Source: Candidatus Aminicenantota bacterium (GTDB lineage Bacteria; Acidobacteriota; Aminicenantia; S016-38). From it: a DNA stretch of 37,162 nt. The translations under genes were made by a program, and so were the position numbers. The stretch lies in contig JAGHBF010000114.1 in assembly GCA_021161165.1 (NCBI GenBank), positions 1 to 37,162 on the forward strand, in the 5' to 3' direction. The notes below the pieces were generated by a model that worked only from the letters and a program-made list of their open reading frames with translations, had not been told where the DNA came from and did not search any database. Below are positions 15,597 through 23,820 of the stretch, piece by piece (within the stretch, counting starts at the first letter, position 1; the number at the start of each line of letters is the position of its first letter).

Positions 15597-17293
15597 AAAA
15601 GAAGGCTTTATCTGCGCCTCTTTCACCCGGAGTTTATGTTTTTAAAGACTCCACTGACAGACCCATATACATAGGGAAAGCCTCTAAATTAAAGGAAAGG
15701 TTAAGGAATTATTTTTCTTCTAAGGACCCCAAGGTGGTTCGTATGCTTGCAGAAGCAGTTTCCCTCGAATTTTTTGAAACCCGCACCGAAAAGGATGCTT
15801 TCTTTCTTGAAAACGAGCTAATAAGGAAGTACCAGCCAAAGTATAACATCAGGCTTAGGGACGACAAGTCCTATCCTTACCTTGAGATAAGAATGGGGAA
15901 TGAATTTCCCGGGATTTATATAGCAAGGAGGGCGAGACGAAAGGGTAGTTTATATTTTGGGCCGTTCGTGCCAGCATTGTGGGCAAGAAGGATAAAGGAC
16001 CTTATATCCATTTTGTTCGGAATAAGGCAGTGCAGGGAAAAATTAGATGGAAAAAGGGACAGACCCTGTCTCGATTATTACATAGGAAGATGTGCTGCAC
16101 CCTGTGTTGGGTTTATCTCAAGAGACGATTATATGCAGCGCGTGAAAAGAGCAATTGATTTTCTAAAAGGGGGTGTTGAAAGGGAAAGGCAGAGACTGAA
16201 GCAGGAAATGTGGGATGCTGCAAAAAATATGAATTTTGAAAGGGCCTCTTACCTGAGGGACCTTCTCTTTACTGTGGAGGAATTTTCAAGAAGACCGACT
16301 TTTGACCTCAATGAGACGACAGACATATTTGGCTTCTATCAGCAAGGAACTAAGTGGGCTTTGAGAGTGGAAAGAATTAGAGGTAAAAGAAGGGAACCGA
16401 AGAGTTTTTCAGGAGAAAGCCTTGAACCTGATCCAGTGATTGCGATTGTCCAGTTTTATGAAAGGGTGAAAAACATCCCTCAGAGAATAGTCACCGCATT
16501 CACCCTTATAGGCGGAGAGAGACTTAAAGAGTATATAAAAGAGAAATTTGGCCGCGATGTTGCACTTGAGAGCCCTGTAGGTGACGAAAATTTCATCGCC
16601 GAACGCATACAGAGGGAGGCGGAAAGGCTTGTGGTAGGAATAAGACCAGAAGAGGAGCTTTCTGAAGTGTTTGCTCTGCCTTCGGTTCCTTATAGGATAG
16701 AGGGCATGGATATCTCACATTTTTCGGGAAAAGAAGTGGTGGGCTCTGTTGTCGTCTTTGAGGGGGGAAAACCTGTAAAAGAAGAATATCGCCATTATAA
16801 ACTTGATGAGAAAAACGATGACTTTGCCAATCTTGCAGAAATGGTAAAGAGAAGGTATCAGAAACATACTCCTCCTGATCTTCTTCTTATAGATGGAGGA
16901 AGAGGCCAGCTTTCAGCTGTACTGGAAGCCCTTTCAGAGCTTGGTATTAAAGTAAACGCAATCTCTTTTGCAAAGGGGGAGGAGAGAATATTTACCCCTG
17001 AAAGGGATTTCGTTCTACCCGGAGATTCTCAGGCTCTTAAGCTCCTCCAGAGAATAAGGGACGAAGCCCACAGATTTGCGATTGGTTTTCACAGAAAGGT
17101 GAGACAACGCAGGGAATTTAAAACAGTCCTTGAGGAAGTTAAAGGAATAGGAAAGAAAAGAATGTTAGAATTACTCAGGAAATACAGGAGCCTTGACGAG
17201 ATAAGAAATGCCTCTGAAGAAGAACTTGCAGCTATAGTGGGCAAATCTGAGGCAAAGGCTCTAAAGGAGAAATTAAATGAAAATAGGGATTGA
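15584..17293 (+). CDS. uvrC: UvrABC excinuclease subunit C
   Basis: 569 residues, slightly shorter than common UvrC proteins (about 600). A GIY-YIG nuclease covers about 14-92 (PGVYVF, IYIGKASKLKERLRNYF). A Cys cluster follows (Cys150, 162, 170, 174; GRCAAPC), as in the iron-sulfur-binding UvrC group. A UVR domain lies near 200-235 (MNFERASYLRDLL). The RNase H-like nuclease includes GMDISHFSG and DLLLIDGGRGQL, and tandem helix-hairpin-helix motifs end the protein (VKGIGKKRMLELLRKYRS). It makes the dual incisions of nucleotide excision repair with UvrA/B. The ATG start overlaps the prenyltransferase frame and has only a weak Shine-Dalgarno. It overlaps acpS by 17 nt. Confidence 0.96.
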   Translation: MEDLKKKALSAPLSPGVYVFKDSTDRPIYIGKASKLKERLRNYFSSKDPKVVRMLAEAVSLEFFETRTEKDAFFLENELIRKYQPKYNIRLRDDKSYPYLEIRMGNEFPGIYIARRARRKGSLYFGPFVPALWARRIKDLISILFGIRQCREKLDGKRDRPCLDYYIGRCAAPCVGFISRDDYMQRVKRAIDFLKGGVERERQRLKQEMWDAAKNMNFERASYLRDLLFTVEEFSRRPTFDLNETTDIFGFYQQGTKWALRVERIRGKRREPKSFSGESLEPDPVIAIVQFYERVKNIPQRIVTAFTLIGGERLKEYIKEKFGRDVALESPVGDENFIAERIQREAERLVVGIRPEEELSEVFALPSVPYRIEGMDISHFSGKEVVGSVVVFEGGKPVKEEYRHYKLDEKNDDFANLAEMVKRRYQKHTPPDLLLIDGGRGQLSAVLEALSELGIKVNAISFAKGEERIFTPERDFVLPGDSQALKLLQRIRDEAHRFAIGFHRKVRQRREFKTVLEEVKGIGKKRMLELLRKYRSLDEIRNASEEELAAIVGKSEAKALKEKLNENRD

Positions 17294-17600
17294 CATATTG
17301 GAAATAAGAAGAATAAGAGATAAACTGAGAAAAAATTCCTCCCTTGAGAACAAACTTTTTACAGATTATGAAAAACAATACTGTAGAAAGTTCAGCGATC
17401 CCTATCCCCATTTTGCAGTTACCTTTGCCGCAAAGGAAGCTTTCATTAAGTGCATAGGGAAAAATCCTGGTTGGAAAAAAATTGAAATAAGAAGAGAAGA
17501 AGCGCCATATGTTGTTTTTGAGGGAAGAAAGGTGAATGGGAGTCTTTCACTTGCCCATAGCGAAACAAGTGCTGTTGCGGTTTTTCTCCTTTTAGAATAA
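17277..17600 (+). CDS. acpS: Holo-[acyl-carrier-protein] synthase
   Basis: 107 residues, slightly below the usual 115-125. It carries the two phosphopantetheinyl-transferase signatures: GIDILEIRRI with Asp6 (Mg binding) and FAAKEAFIKCIG with Glu54. It moves 4'-phosphopantetheine from CoA to apo-ACP. GGAG about 8 nt before ATG 17277 lies inside the uvrC end. The last codons hold a TTGCGG element that looks like the -35 of yggS. Confidence 0.9.
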   Translation: MKIGIDILEIRRIRDKLRKNSSLENKLFTDYEKQYCRKFSDPYPHFAVTFAAKEAFIKCIGKNPGWKKIEIRREEAPYVVFEGRKVNGSLSLAHSETSAVAVFLLLE

Positions 17601-17603
17601 AAT
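17575..17603 (+). promoter_or_regulatory. Promoter of the yggS-yggT-divIVA operon (leaderless)
   Basis: -35 TTGCGG (17575-17580), a 17-nt spacer, and -10 TAAAAT (17598-17603), then 7 nt to ATG 17611. No Shine-Dalgarno is present. The -35 is embedded in the acpS coding sequence. Confidence 0.65.
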
Positions 17604-17610
17604 TGATTAT

Positions 17611-18285
17611 ATGGGAGTAAAGGAAAATATAGAAAGGGTAAGGGATAAAATTGCCAAAGCTGCTGAAAGGGTTGGGAGAAACCCAGATGAAATAAGAATT
17701 CTTGGAGCAACTAAAAAAGTGAAAGTGGACAGAATCAGACAGGCTATTGATGCCGGATTGAGACTCTTTGGAGAGAATAGGGTGCAGGAAGGTATACCCA
17801 AGGTGGAAGCTTTAGCCGACGAGAATGTGGAGTTTCACTTTATCGGGGTTCTTCAGTCTAACAAGGTGAGAAAAGCGGTTAAATATTTTTCAGCTATACA
17901 TTCAGTTTCATCACTCAAATTGGCCAAGAAGATAAATGCTGTGGCAGAGGAAATGAGAATGGTCTATCCTGTGTTCTTTGAAATTAACCTGTCAGGTGAG
18001 GAAACGAAATCCGGTTTTTCCCTTAGGGAATTTATGGAGAACATAGAAGAACTTTCTTCTCTGAAAAATATAAAGCCCGTTGGTCTTATGACTATGCCTC
18101 CGCTTCAAGAGGACCCAAGACCTTACTTTATAAAATTAAGGGAACTTCTTGAAGAGGTTAAAGGATATTTTGGCAGGGATTTTAAAGAGCTATCTATGGG
18201 AATGAGCGATGACTTTGAAATTGCAGTAGAAGAGGGAGCCACAATAGTAAGGTTGGGAAGGGTCATTTTTGGGGAGAGAGAATGA
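17611..18285 (+). CDS. yggS: YggS/PLPBP-family pyridoxal-phosphate homeostasis protein
   Basis: 224 residues, normal length. It has the alanine-racemase-like barrel of the family, with the PLP-Schiff-base Lys near residue 35 (LGATKKVKV, where most members have VSK). FGENRVQE at about 54-61, FFEINLSGEETKSGF, GLMTMPP and SMGMSDDFEIAVEEGATIVRLG are all conserved. It binds PLP and buffers its level and amino-acid metabolism, with no known catalysis. It heads the operon through an overlapping ATGA with yggT. Confidence 0.95.
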   Translation: MGVKENIERVRDKIAKAAERVGRNPDEIRILGATKKVKVDRIRQAIDAGLRLFGENRVQEGIPKVEALADENVEFHFIGVLQSNKVRKAVKYFSAIHSVSSLKLAKKINAVAEEMRMVYPVFFEINLSGEETKSGFSLREFMENIEELSSLKNIKPVGLMTMPPLQEDPRPYFIKLRELLEEVKGYFGRDFKELSMGMSDDFEIAVEEGATIVRLGRVIFGERE

Positions 18286-18590
18286 TGCTGGTAAAAAATA
18301 TACTACTGGGTATTATTCGTGTTACTGAAGTTCTTCTCAACATAGAGATTGCCCTTATTATAATAAGGGCAATATTTTCCTGGTTTCCTGCTTTGCCTTT
18401 CCATTCCATATTGCGGGTTATATGGGTTCTTACCGAACCTGTCTTAAGACCTATAAGAAGGTTTATTCCTCCCTGGAAAACCGGGGGACTGGATCTTTCC
18501 CCTCTTGTGGCAGTCCTTCTTATATGGGCAATAGAAGTTGTTATTCTTGACCCTATAAAGTTATCATTAATATATGGAGGTGGGATATGA
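18282..18590 (+). CDS. yggT: YggT family membrane protein
   Basis: 102 residues with two hydrophobic regions. The family core is visible: ALIIIRAIFSWFPALP in the first half and VLTEPVLRPIRRFIPP in the loop, followed by DLSPLVAVLLIWAIE. YggT proteins are inner-membrane proteins linked to cell division and osmotic responses, usually beside yggS and divIVA as here. The start overlaps yggS as ATGA behind GGGGAGAG. A 26-bp perfect palindrome lies within the coding region. Confidence 0.92.
   Translation: MMLVKNILLGIIRVTEVLLNIEIALIIIRAIFSWFPALPFHSILRVIWVLTEPVLRPIRRFIPPWKTGGLDLSPLVAVLLIWAIEVVILDPIKLSLIYGGGI
18348..18373. repeat. 26-bp perfect palindrome inside yggT
   Basis: Arms ATTGCCCTTATTA (18348-18360) and TAATAAGGGCAAT (18361-18373) are exact inverted complements. 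In RNA this can form an 11-bp stem with a 4-nt loop followed by ATTTTCC. It lies in codons for the yggT stretch IALIIIRAIF. Confidence 0.9.
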
Positions 18591-19066
18591 GAATTACTCC
18601 TTCAGACATAGAGAAACAGGAGTTTTCTACAAAGTTAAAAGGTTACGATAAGGAAGAAGTAAGAAATTTTTTGATTTTTATTTCTCAGGAGATTTCAAAT
18701 CTTCTTCTTGAAATGGATGAGCTGAAGAAAAAATTGATGAATGCAGAAGAAAGAATTAAGGAACTTGAGTCAAGGGAAAAGATTTTAAAGGAAACCCTTA
18801 TAGCTGCCCAGAGATTTTCCGAAGAGCTCAAGGCAAACGCCAAGAAAGAAGCTGACATAATGATAAAAGAGGCAGAGCTAAAGGCGGACCAGATAGTAGC
18901 AAAGGCAAATGAGAGGCTGAGGGAGCTCAATTTTACAATTAAAAAAATGAAGGCTGAAAAGGATAACATAATAAATGAGATAAGAAGCTTCATCTTTTCT
19001 CTTCAGGCCCTTGTAGAAAAAGAGGAAAAGGATGAAAATAAGAGTGAAGGTTCACCCAAGGGCTAA
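18587..19066 (+). CDS. DivIVA-domain coiled-coil protein
   Basis: 159 residues. The N-terminus RITPSDIEKQEFSTKLKGYD and EEVRNFL match the DivIVA membrane-binding domain (GYD-x-EEV-x-x-FL). A long Lys/Glu-rich coiled coil follows at about 40-145. DivIVA proteins recognise negatively curved membrane and scaffold division or polar growth. The start has GGAGGTGGG upstream and overlaps yggT as ATGA. It overlaps the DUF167 gene by 35 nt. Confidence 0.9.
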   Translation: MRITPSDIEKQEFSTKLKGYDKEEVRNFLIFISQEISNLLLEMDELKKKLMNAEERIKELESREKILKETLIAAQRFSEELKANAKKEADIMIKEAELKADQIVAKANERLRELNFTIKKMKAEKDNIINEIRSFIFSLQALVEKEEKDENKSEGSPKG

Positions 19067-19253
19067 AAAAGAAAAGGTGATTGAGGGGGAAGACCTCTGG
19101 GAAATATGGGTTAACGAGCCTCCGGAGGGAGGAAAAGCTAATAAAAGAGTAATTGAGCTTTTAGCCAAGAAACTCGGTATTTCAAAATCCAGAATAGAAA
19201 TAATAACAGGGCATAAGTCCAGACAGAAAATTCTGGAGGTAAAAGATGCTTGA
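19032..19253 (+). CDS. DUF167 (YggU) family protein
   Basis: 73 residues, shorter than YggU (about 95) but with all family marks: VKVHPRAKKEKV at the N-terminus, NEPPEGGKANKRVIELLAKKLG in the middle and GHKSRQKILEV at the end. Function is unknown in the family. ATG 19032 follows GAGGAAAAGG and lies inside the divIVA end. It continues the yggS-yggT-divIVA cluster order common in several phyla. It overlaps the permease start by 8 nt. Confidence 0.92.
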   Translation: MKIRVKVHPRAKKEKVIEGEDLWEIWVNEPPEGGKANKRVIELLAKKLGISKSRIEIITGHKSRQKILEVKDA

Positions 19254-20562
19254 AAAGCTTTTTGGCCTTTCCAGGGCAGAAACTGATATTAAAACAGAAT
19301 TCAGAGCAGGTACCATAACATTTCTATCAATGGCATATATAATTGCTGTGCAGCCGGTGGTCCTGTCCAAGGCAGGCATGGACCCCGGAGCTGTAATGGT
19401 GGCTACCTGCATAGCTTCAGCTTTTGCCACACTTTTTATGGGGCTTTATGCTAATTATCCTATCGGGCTTGCTCCGGGCATGGGCGAGAACTTCTATTTT
19501 TCATATTCCCTTGTTCAGGGAAGAGGAATACCATGGAGAGTTGCCCTTGGTGTGGTGTTCTGGTCGGGTTTGGCTTTTCTCGGCGTAACTCTTTTGAGGA
19601 TTAGAGAAAAGATAGTTGATGCCATTCCCAGAAGTTTAAAAAATGCAATTGCAGTAGGAATAGGATTTTTTATTGCCTATCTTGGACTGGAGGAGTCAGG
19701 ACTTGTGAGAATAAAGGGAGGAAATTTGTCCCTGGGCAATCTTCATAATCCAGGAACCCTCCTTGCCGTCATTGGACTTTTTATAATTGCATTTTTTATC
19801 ACCAGGAAAATAAAGGGAGCAATTTTTCTGGGAATGATAATAACTTTTCTTCTTGGAATTCCTGCTGGTATTGTTAAATTTCACGGGATAATCTCAAAAC
19901 CACCATCTCTTTCTCCTATATTGTTCAAGATGGATTTGAAGTCTTCTCTGTCTCTTTCGTTTCTTGTTCCAATAATAGCTTTCTTTATTATGGACATGTT
20001 CGATACAATAGGAACCCTCATCGGAGTGGCAGAACAGGCGGGGTTTATAGACAAAGAAGGTAAGATGCCCAGAATAAACAGGGCTCTTATTGTTGATGCT
20101 ACAGGGACGGTTTTTGGAGCAGGTCTGGGAACTTCTACAGTTACCTCTTACATTGAATCTGCCACAGGAGTTGCGGAGGGAGGAAAGACCGGCTTGACCT
20201 CTGTGTTCGTTTCCATTTACTTCGTACTTGCGCTTTTCTTTTATCCTCTTATCCAGAGTCTTGTCGGTGGTTATACTTGGAAAGGAGATACAGTGTATCC
20301 TGTTACCTCTCCTGTTTTGATAATCGTAGGAGCAATGATGTTTGCTAATATAAGAAAAATAGACCTTGATGATCCCACGGAATATATCCCTTCTCTTCTC
20401 ACAGTTCTCGGAATGCCGCTTACAATGAGCATATCTAATGGTCTGGGATTTGGATTTATAAGCTACTCACTGCTTAAATTAGTTTCAGGAAGGGGCAAAG
20501 AGGTTAGCCCCGTACTTCACATTCTAGCTCTTCTTTTTGTTTTGAAGTTTGCTTTTCTGTAA
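19246..20562 (+). CDS. AzgA-type NCS2 purine permease
   Basis: 438 residues, polytopic with about 12-14 hydrophobic segments. The N-terminus RAGTITFLSMAYIIAVQPVVLSKAGMD is the typical start of the AzgA subgroup (adenine, guanine, hypoxanthine import). GLAPGMGENFYFSYS (usually GxNAYF), DMFDTIGTLIGVAEQAG and GLGTSTVTSYIESATGVAEGGKTGL are also family segments. Specificity within purines cannot be told. ATG 19246 follows GGAGGT and overlaps DUF167. Confidence 0.92.
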   Translation: MLEKLFGLSRAETDIKTEFRAGTITFLSMAYIIAVQPVVLSKAGMDPGAVMVATCIASAFATLFMGLYANYPIGLAPGMGENFYFSYSLVQGRGIPWRVALGVVFWSGLAFLGVTLLRIREKIVDAIPRSLKNAIAVGIGFFIAYLGLEESGLVRIKGGNLSLGNLHNPGTLLAVIGLFIIAFFITRKIKGAIFLGMIITFLLGIPAGIVKFHGIISKPPSLSPILFKMDLKSSLSLSFLVPIIAFFIMDMFDTIGTLIGVAEQAGFIDKEGKMPRINRALIVDATGTVFGAGLGTSTVTSYIESATGVAEGGKTGLTSVFVSIYFVLALFFYPLIQSLVGGYTWKGDTVYPVTSPVLIIVGAMMFANIRKIDLDDPTEYIPSLLTVLGMPLTMSISNGLGFGFISYSLLKLVSGRGKEVSPVLHILALLFVLKFAFL

Positions 20563-20565
20563 AAT
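20537..20565 (+). promoter_or_regulatory. Promoter of the ABC exporter operon (leaderless)
   Basis: -35 TTGTTT (20537-20542), a 17-nt spacer, and -10 TAAAAT (20560-20565), then 6 nt to ATG 20572. No Shine-Dalgarno is present. The -10 overlaps the stop codon of the purine permease. Confidence 0.6.
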
Positions 20566-20571
20566 TTTTAC

Positions 20572-21468
20572 ATGAAAATTGATATAGAAATAAAGGATGT
20601 CAGGAAAAGTTATAAGCAGGGTTTTTTCCTTGAAAAAAAAGAGGTTCTCCACGGCGTAAGCTTTAAGGTAAAAACAGGTGCTGTAGTTGGTCTTCTTGGA
20701 CCCAATGGAGCGGGAAAAACCACCACAATAAAAATACTTATGGGTATTTCAAACCCTGATTCTGGAGAGGTTTATATTTTTGGAAAAAGCCAATCAAAAA
20801 TGGTTCGGGAGAAAATAGGATTTCTTCCAGAGACACCCTATTTTTATGACTATCTTACGGGAAGAGAAATTCTGAAAAGTTTCGCAGGTTTTTTCAGTAT
20901 AAAAGTGAATGTCGAGCGCAGAATAGATGAGGTTATAGAACTCGTAGGGCTTAAAGGACATGAGAACAAATGGCTCCGCAGTTATTCAAAGGGAATGCTT
21001 CAGAGAATAGGTCTGGCTCAAGCAATTCTCCATGACCCTCAGCTTCTTGTTCTGGATGAACCCATGAGCGGACTTGATCCCATGGGAAGGAGAGAATTCA
21101 GAGATATAATTACCAGCCTTAAAAAGAGGGGGAAAACCATTCTTTTTTCATCCCATATTCTTCAGGATGTTGAAATGATTTGTGATGAGGTGGTAATGAT
21201 TTACAACGGTCGTGTTATAAAGCAGGGTGTTCTGGAGGAAATGCTAAGTGGGGAGATAAAATATTACGAAGTGACCGTGAAAGGGGTTGAAGTTCCGGGT
21301 TTTGAGCCTGAAAGAAGGTCGGGTAAAAGAGTGCTTTACAGGGTTGAGGAAAACGAAGTGGATGAACTCATAAAGAAAGTTGTTTCTGCAGGAGGGAAGG
21401 TAAAAGCTGTTATTCCCAGGTCCCTAAATCTTGAAGAGATATTTATAAGGGAGGTTCAAAAGGCATGA
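20572..21468 (+). CDS. ABC transporter ATP-binding protein (NatA/CcmA-type exporter)
   Basis: 298 residues. Walker A is GPNGAGKTT (43-51). The Q-loop region is FLPETPYFYDYLTG, with Glu in the usual Gln place as in many NatA-type ATPases. The signature is YSKGMLQRIGLA (138-149) instead of LSGGQ, also usual for this group. Walker B is LLVLDEPMSGLDP (158-170), and the switch His is in SSHILQDVEMI. The C-terminal 80 residues form the accessory domain. It pairs with the next gene as an ABC-2 exporter; the substrate is unknown. It overlaps the permease start as ATGA. Confidence 0.93.
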   Translation: MKIDIEIKDVRKSYKQGFFLEKKEVLHGVSFKVKTGAVVGLLGPNGAGKTTTIKILMGISNPDSGEVYIFGKSQSKMVREKIGFLPETPYFYDYLTGREILKSFAGFFSIKVNVERRIDEVIELVGLKGHENKWLRSYSKGMLQRIGLAQAILHDPQLLVLDEPMSGLDPMGRREFRDIITSLKKRGKTILFSSHILQDVEMICDEVVMIYNGRVIKQGVLEEMLSGEIKYYEVTVKGVEVPGFEPERRSGKRVLYRVEENEVDELIKKVVSAGGKVKAVIPRSLNLEEIFIREVQKA

Positions 21469-22226
21469 AGGGAATAAAAACAGTTGCTCTAATAACCTTC
21501 AAAGAAGGGGTCAGAGATAGAGTTTATCTTATTTTTCTTTTCTTTGCTGTGATACTTTTGCTTTTCTCTCTTTTTCTGGGGATGCTTGTTATAGGAGACC
21601 CCACAAAGATTATCGCAGATTTCGGGATGGCGGTCATGAGCCTTTTTGCGCTGCTTATCGTTGTGTTTGTTGGGGGAACCAGTTTTGCAAGGGAGATACA
21701 GAAAAAAACGGTAATTCTTGTTCTTTCCAAACCTGTTTCAAGGGAAGAATTTATGCTGGGGAAAATTCTTGGGGTGTGGTTCAATGTTTTTCTGAACATA
21801 ATTGCCATGGGCACTCTTCTTTTTCTCTTGCTTCTGCTAAGAGGAGCCAAAATGTGGGAAATTTTTGTGCATGCTTTTCTCCTTACACTCGAAATGGGAA
21901 TTCTAACTTCTGTGGCCCTGATGTTTTCTTCTTTCACCACCCAGTTCCTTTCAATGCTATTTACATTCAGCGTTTACATTGTTGGCCACCTTGCGACTAC
22001 AATTAAAAAGGCTTCTATGACGCTGAAATCAGGCGTCTCAAGAACAGTAGTTAAGGCTGTATCCTACGCTATACCCAATTTTGATTATTTCAATCTTAAA
22101 AATCAGATTGTTTATGGAATTAAAGTTCCTTCCATATTCTTTTATAAATCCACTGCCTATTTTTTACTTTTGTTTACATTTTTCACCATAATAGCAATGT
22201 GGGTTTTTAAGAAAAGAGAAGTATGA
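21465..22226 (+). CDS. ABC-2 type transporter permease
   Basis: 253 residues with six hydrophobic segments. KGIKTVALITFKEGVRDRVYL before helix 1 and KKTVILVLSKPVSREEFMLGKILG between helices 2 and 3 are typical of ABC-2 permeases of the NatB/NosY type. It forms the membrane channel for the upstream ATPase. The start overlaps the ATPase stop as ATGA, with GGGAGG about 10 nt upstream. It overlaps the next gene by 4 nt. Confidence 0.88.
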   Translation: MKGIKTVALITFKEGVRDRVYLIFLFFAVILLLFSLFLGMLVIGDPTKIIADFGMAVMSLFALLIVVFVGGTSFAREIQKKTVILVLSKPVSREEFMLGKILGVWFNVFLNIIAMGTLLFLLLLLRGAKMWEIFVHAFLLTLEMGILTSVALMFSSFTTQFLSMLFTFSVYIVGHLATTIKKASMTLKSGVSRTVVKAVSYAIPNFDYFNLKNQIVYGIKVPSIFFYKSTAYFLLLFTFFTIIAMWVFKKREV

Positions 22227-23059
22227 GGAAAGGATTCGTAATTGCATTGCTCGTTGTTCTCTATGGTGCAATGGTATATGAAAACCTTACCTACAGGAAA
22301 ATGCCTCTTCCATACGTTTACGGTGGATGGATAATAAGACTTCCTTCTCGTATGGTTAAATACTTTTCACTTGGTTATGATAATGTCATAGCGGATACAG
22401 TTTATATATGGGCTATTCAGTATTTTTCAAGTGCTGAAATTGACTTTAGAACAAGAGAAAGTAATTTAAGAAAATTTTTTGAGGCAATATGGTCCCTTGA
22501 TCCCAAATACCTTGAAACTTATTCCACTGCTGCCCTTATTGCGAACTATGATTTTGCAAATCCTCGTCTTGCTATAGAGCTCTTAATGGAGGGATATAAA
22601 CGAAATCCTGATGCGTGGGAACTACTATCAGAGGCGGCTTTTTATGCATTTAAATACGCCAAGGACTATCAACTTGCGCATGAACTTTATCTAAAAGCTT
22701 ATCAAATAAAACCCGACCCTTATTTCCTTTCCATGGCTGCCGGCATGCTTGAGAAAAAGAATCTGTTCAAAATTTCATGGCAATACTGGTGGAAGGTTTA
22801 CAAAACTGACAAAACAGGATATTTCAGGAAAGCCGCCGAAAGGCATCTATATAAGCTAAAATCGAAAATGGACATAGATGCTCTTTCAAAAGCTGTAAGG
22901 GAGTTTAAAAGAATAACTGGAAGATTACCCCTGTCTTTAGAAGAACTCAGGACAAAGGGATTGGTAAAGGAAATACCTCTTGATTTTTATGGGGATCCTT
23001 ATATATATGACCCTGAAACCGGTAAGATAAAACCCAGGAGAGAGCATCTGTGGAAGTAA
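22223..23059 (+). CDS. Membrane-anchored helical-repeat protein with a pseudopilin-like C-terminus
   Basis: 278 residues of unknown function. One N-terminal hydrophobic segment (about 4-20) can anchor it. Residues about 70-220 are helical and look TPR-like: pairs such as RLAIELLMEGYKRNPDAWEL and QLAHELYLKAYQIKPDPYFL are spaced about 35 residues apart. The C-terminus has GRLPLSLEELRTKG followed by IPLDFYGDPYIYDPETGKI, which resembles the 'P-x-DPWGxPY-x-Y' tail of GspG-type pseudopilins. It sits between an ABC-2 permease and a prepilin peptidase, overlapping each by 4-10 nt, so a role in an envelope assembly or export apparatus is possible. I cannot assign a function. Confidence 0.8.
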   Translation: MRKGFVIALLVVLYGAMVYENLTYRKMPLPYVYGGWIIRLPSRMVKYFSLGYDNVIADTVYIWAIQYFSSAEIDFRTRESNLRKFFEAIWSLDPKYLETYSTAALIANYDFANPRLAIELLMEGYKRNPDAWELLSEAAFYAFKYAKDYQLAHELYLKAYQIKPDPYFLSMAAGMLEKKNLFKISWQYWWKVYKTDKTGYFRKAAERHLYKLKSKMDIDALSKAVREFKRITGRLPLSLEELRTKGLVKEIPLDFYGDPYIYDPETGKIKPRREHLWK

Positions 23060-23820
23060 TTTATGAAGCTTTCGCATTTATATTTGGACTTGTATGGGGT
23101 AGCTTCTTAAATGTCGTTATATACCGAGTTCCCGAGGGAATTTCAATAATAAAACCCGGTTCCTTCTGTCCTGTTTGCAAGAAGAAAATCGCTTGGTATG
23201 ACAACATACCGATTCTTAGTTACATAATTTTAAGAGGGAAGTGCAGACATTGTGGCTCGAAGATCCCCATTAAGTATCCACTTGTAGAATTCTTTTCAGG
23301 GCTGAGTTTTTTGCTCCTGTGGAGGAATTTTCATCAAATTCCTCTGGAGATTTTAAGGGGACTGGTTTTTGTGAGCCTTCTCATAATTCTTGCAGGAATT
23401 GACAGCGACAGGATGCTTTTGCCCGATATTTTTACCATTCCTGGAATAGCAGCAGGTATAGCGTTTTCTTTTTTTATTTCACCAGGTCCATTGTCCTCGA
23501 TCCTCGGAGCTCTGATAGGTTATCTTTCTCTCTGGCTGGTTTATAAATTGTTCCTCTTGCTCACAGGGAAGGAGGGATTGGGCTTCGGTGATTTTAAAAT
23601 GCTTGCAATGATTGGGGCTTTTATGGGTATAAAACAGTTGTTGCCGGTAATTATCGTTTCTTCTCTTCTGGGTAGCCTTTTTGGAATTGGAATTATACTG
23701 GTGAAGAAAAAGACCTTTTCAACTATGCTTCCATTTGGGGTTTTTCTTTCCATAGCCTCGTGGATTCTATACATTTTTAACCTGGACCTTTTTAACCTTT
23801 ATATGGGGCTGTGGCGGTGA
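23050..23820 (+). CDS. Prepilin peptidase (A24 family, bifunctional leader peptidase/N-methyltransferase)
   Basis: 256 residues starting at GTG 23050, with AGGAGAG 7-8 nt upstream. GSFLNVVIYRVPEG near 17-30 is the family start. Two CxxC pairs (Cys40/43 and 65/68) form the zinc-binding cytoplasmic loop of the methyltransferase domain. Catalytic aspartates are expected in GIDSDRMLLPD (116-126) and GFGDFKM (Asp181). About eight membrane segments are seen. It cleaves and N-methylates type IV pilins or type II secretion pseudopilins; no pilin gene is in the window. It overlaps the repeat protein by 10 nt and the kinase by 4-10 nt. Confidence 0.93.
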   Translation: MEVIYEAFAFIFGLVWGSFLNVVIYRVPEGISIIKPGSFCPVCKKKIAWYDNIPILSYIILRGKCRHCGSKIPIKYPLVEFFSGLSFLLLWRNFHQIPLEILRGLVFVSLLIILAGIDSDRMLLPDIFTIPGIAAGIAFSFFISPGPLSSILGALIGYLSLWLVYKLFLLLTGKEGLGFGDFKMLAMIGAFMGIKQLLPVIIVSSLLGSLFGIGIILVKKKTFSTMLPFGVFLSIASWILYIFNLDLFNLYMGLWR

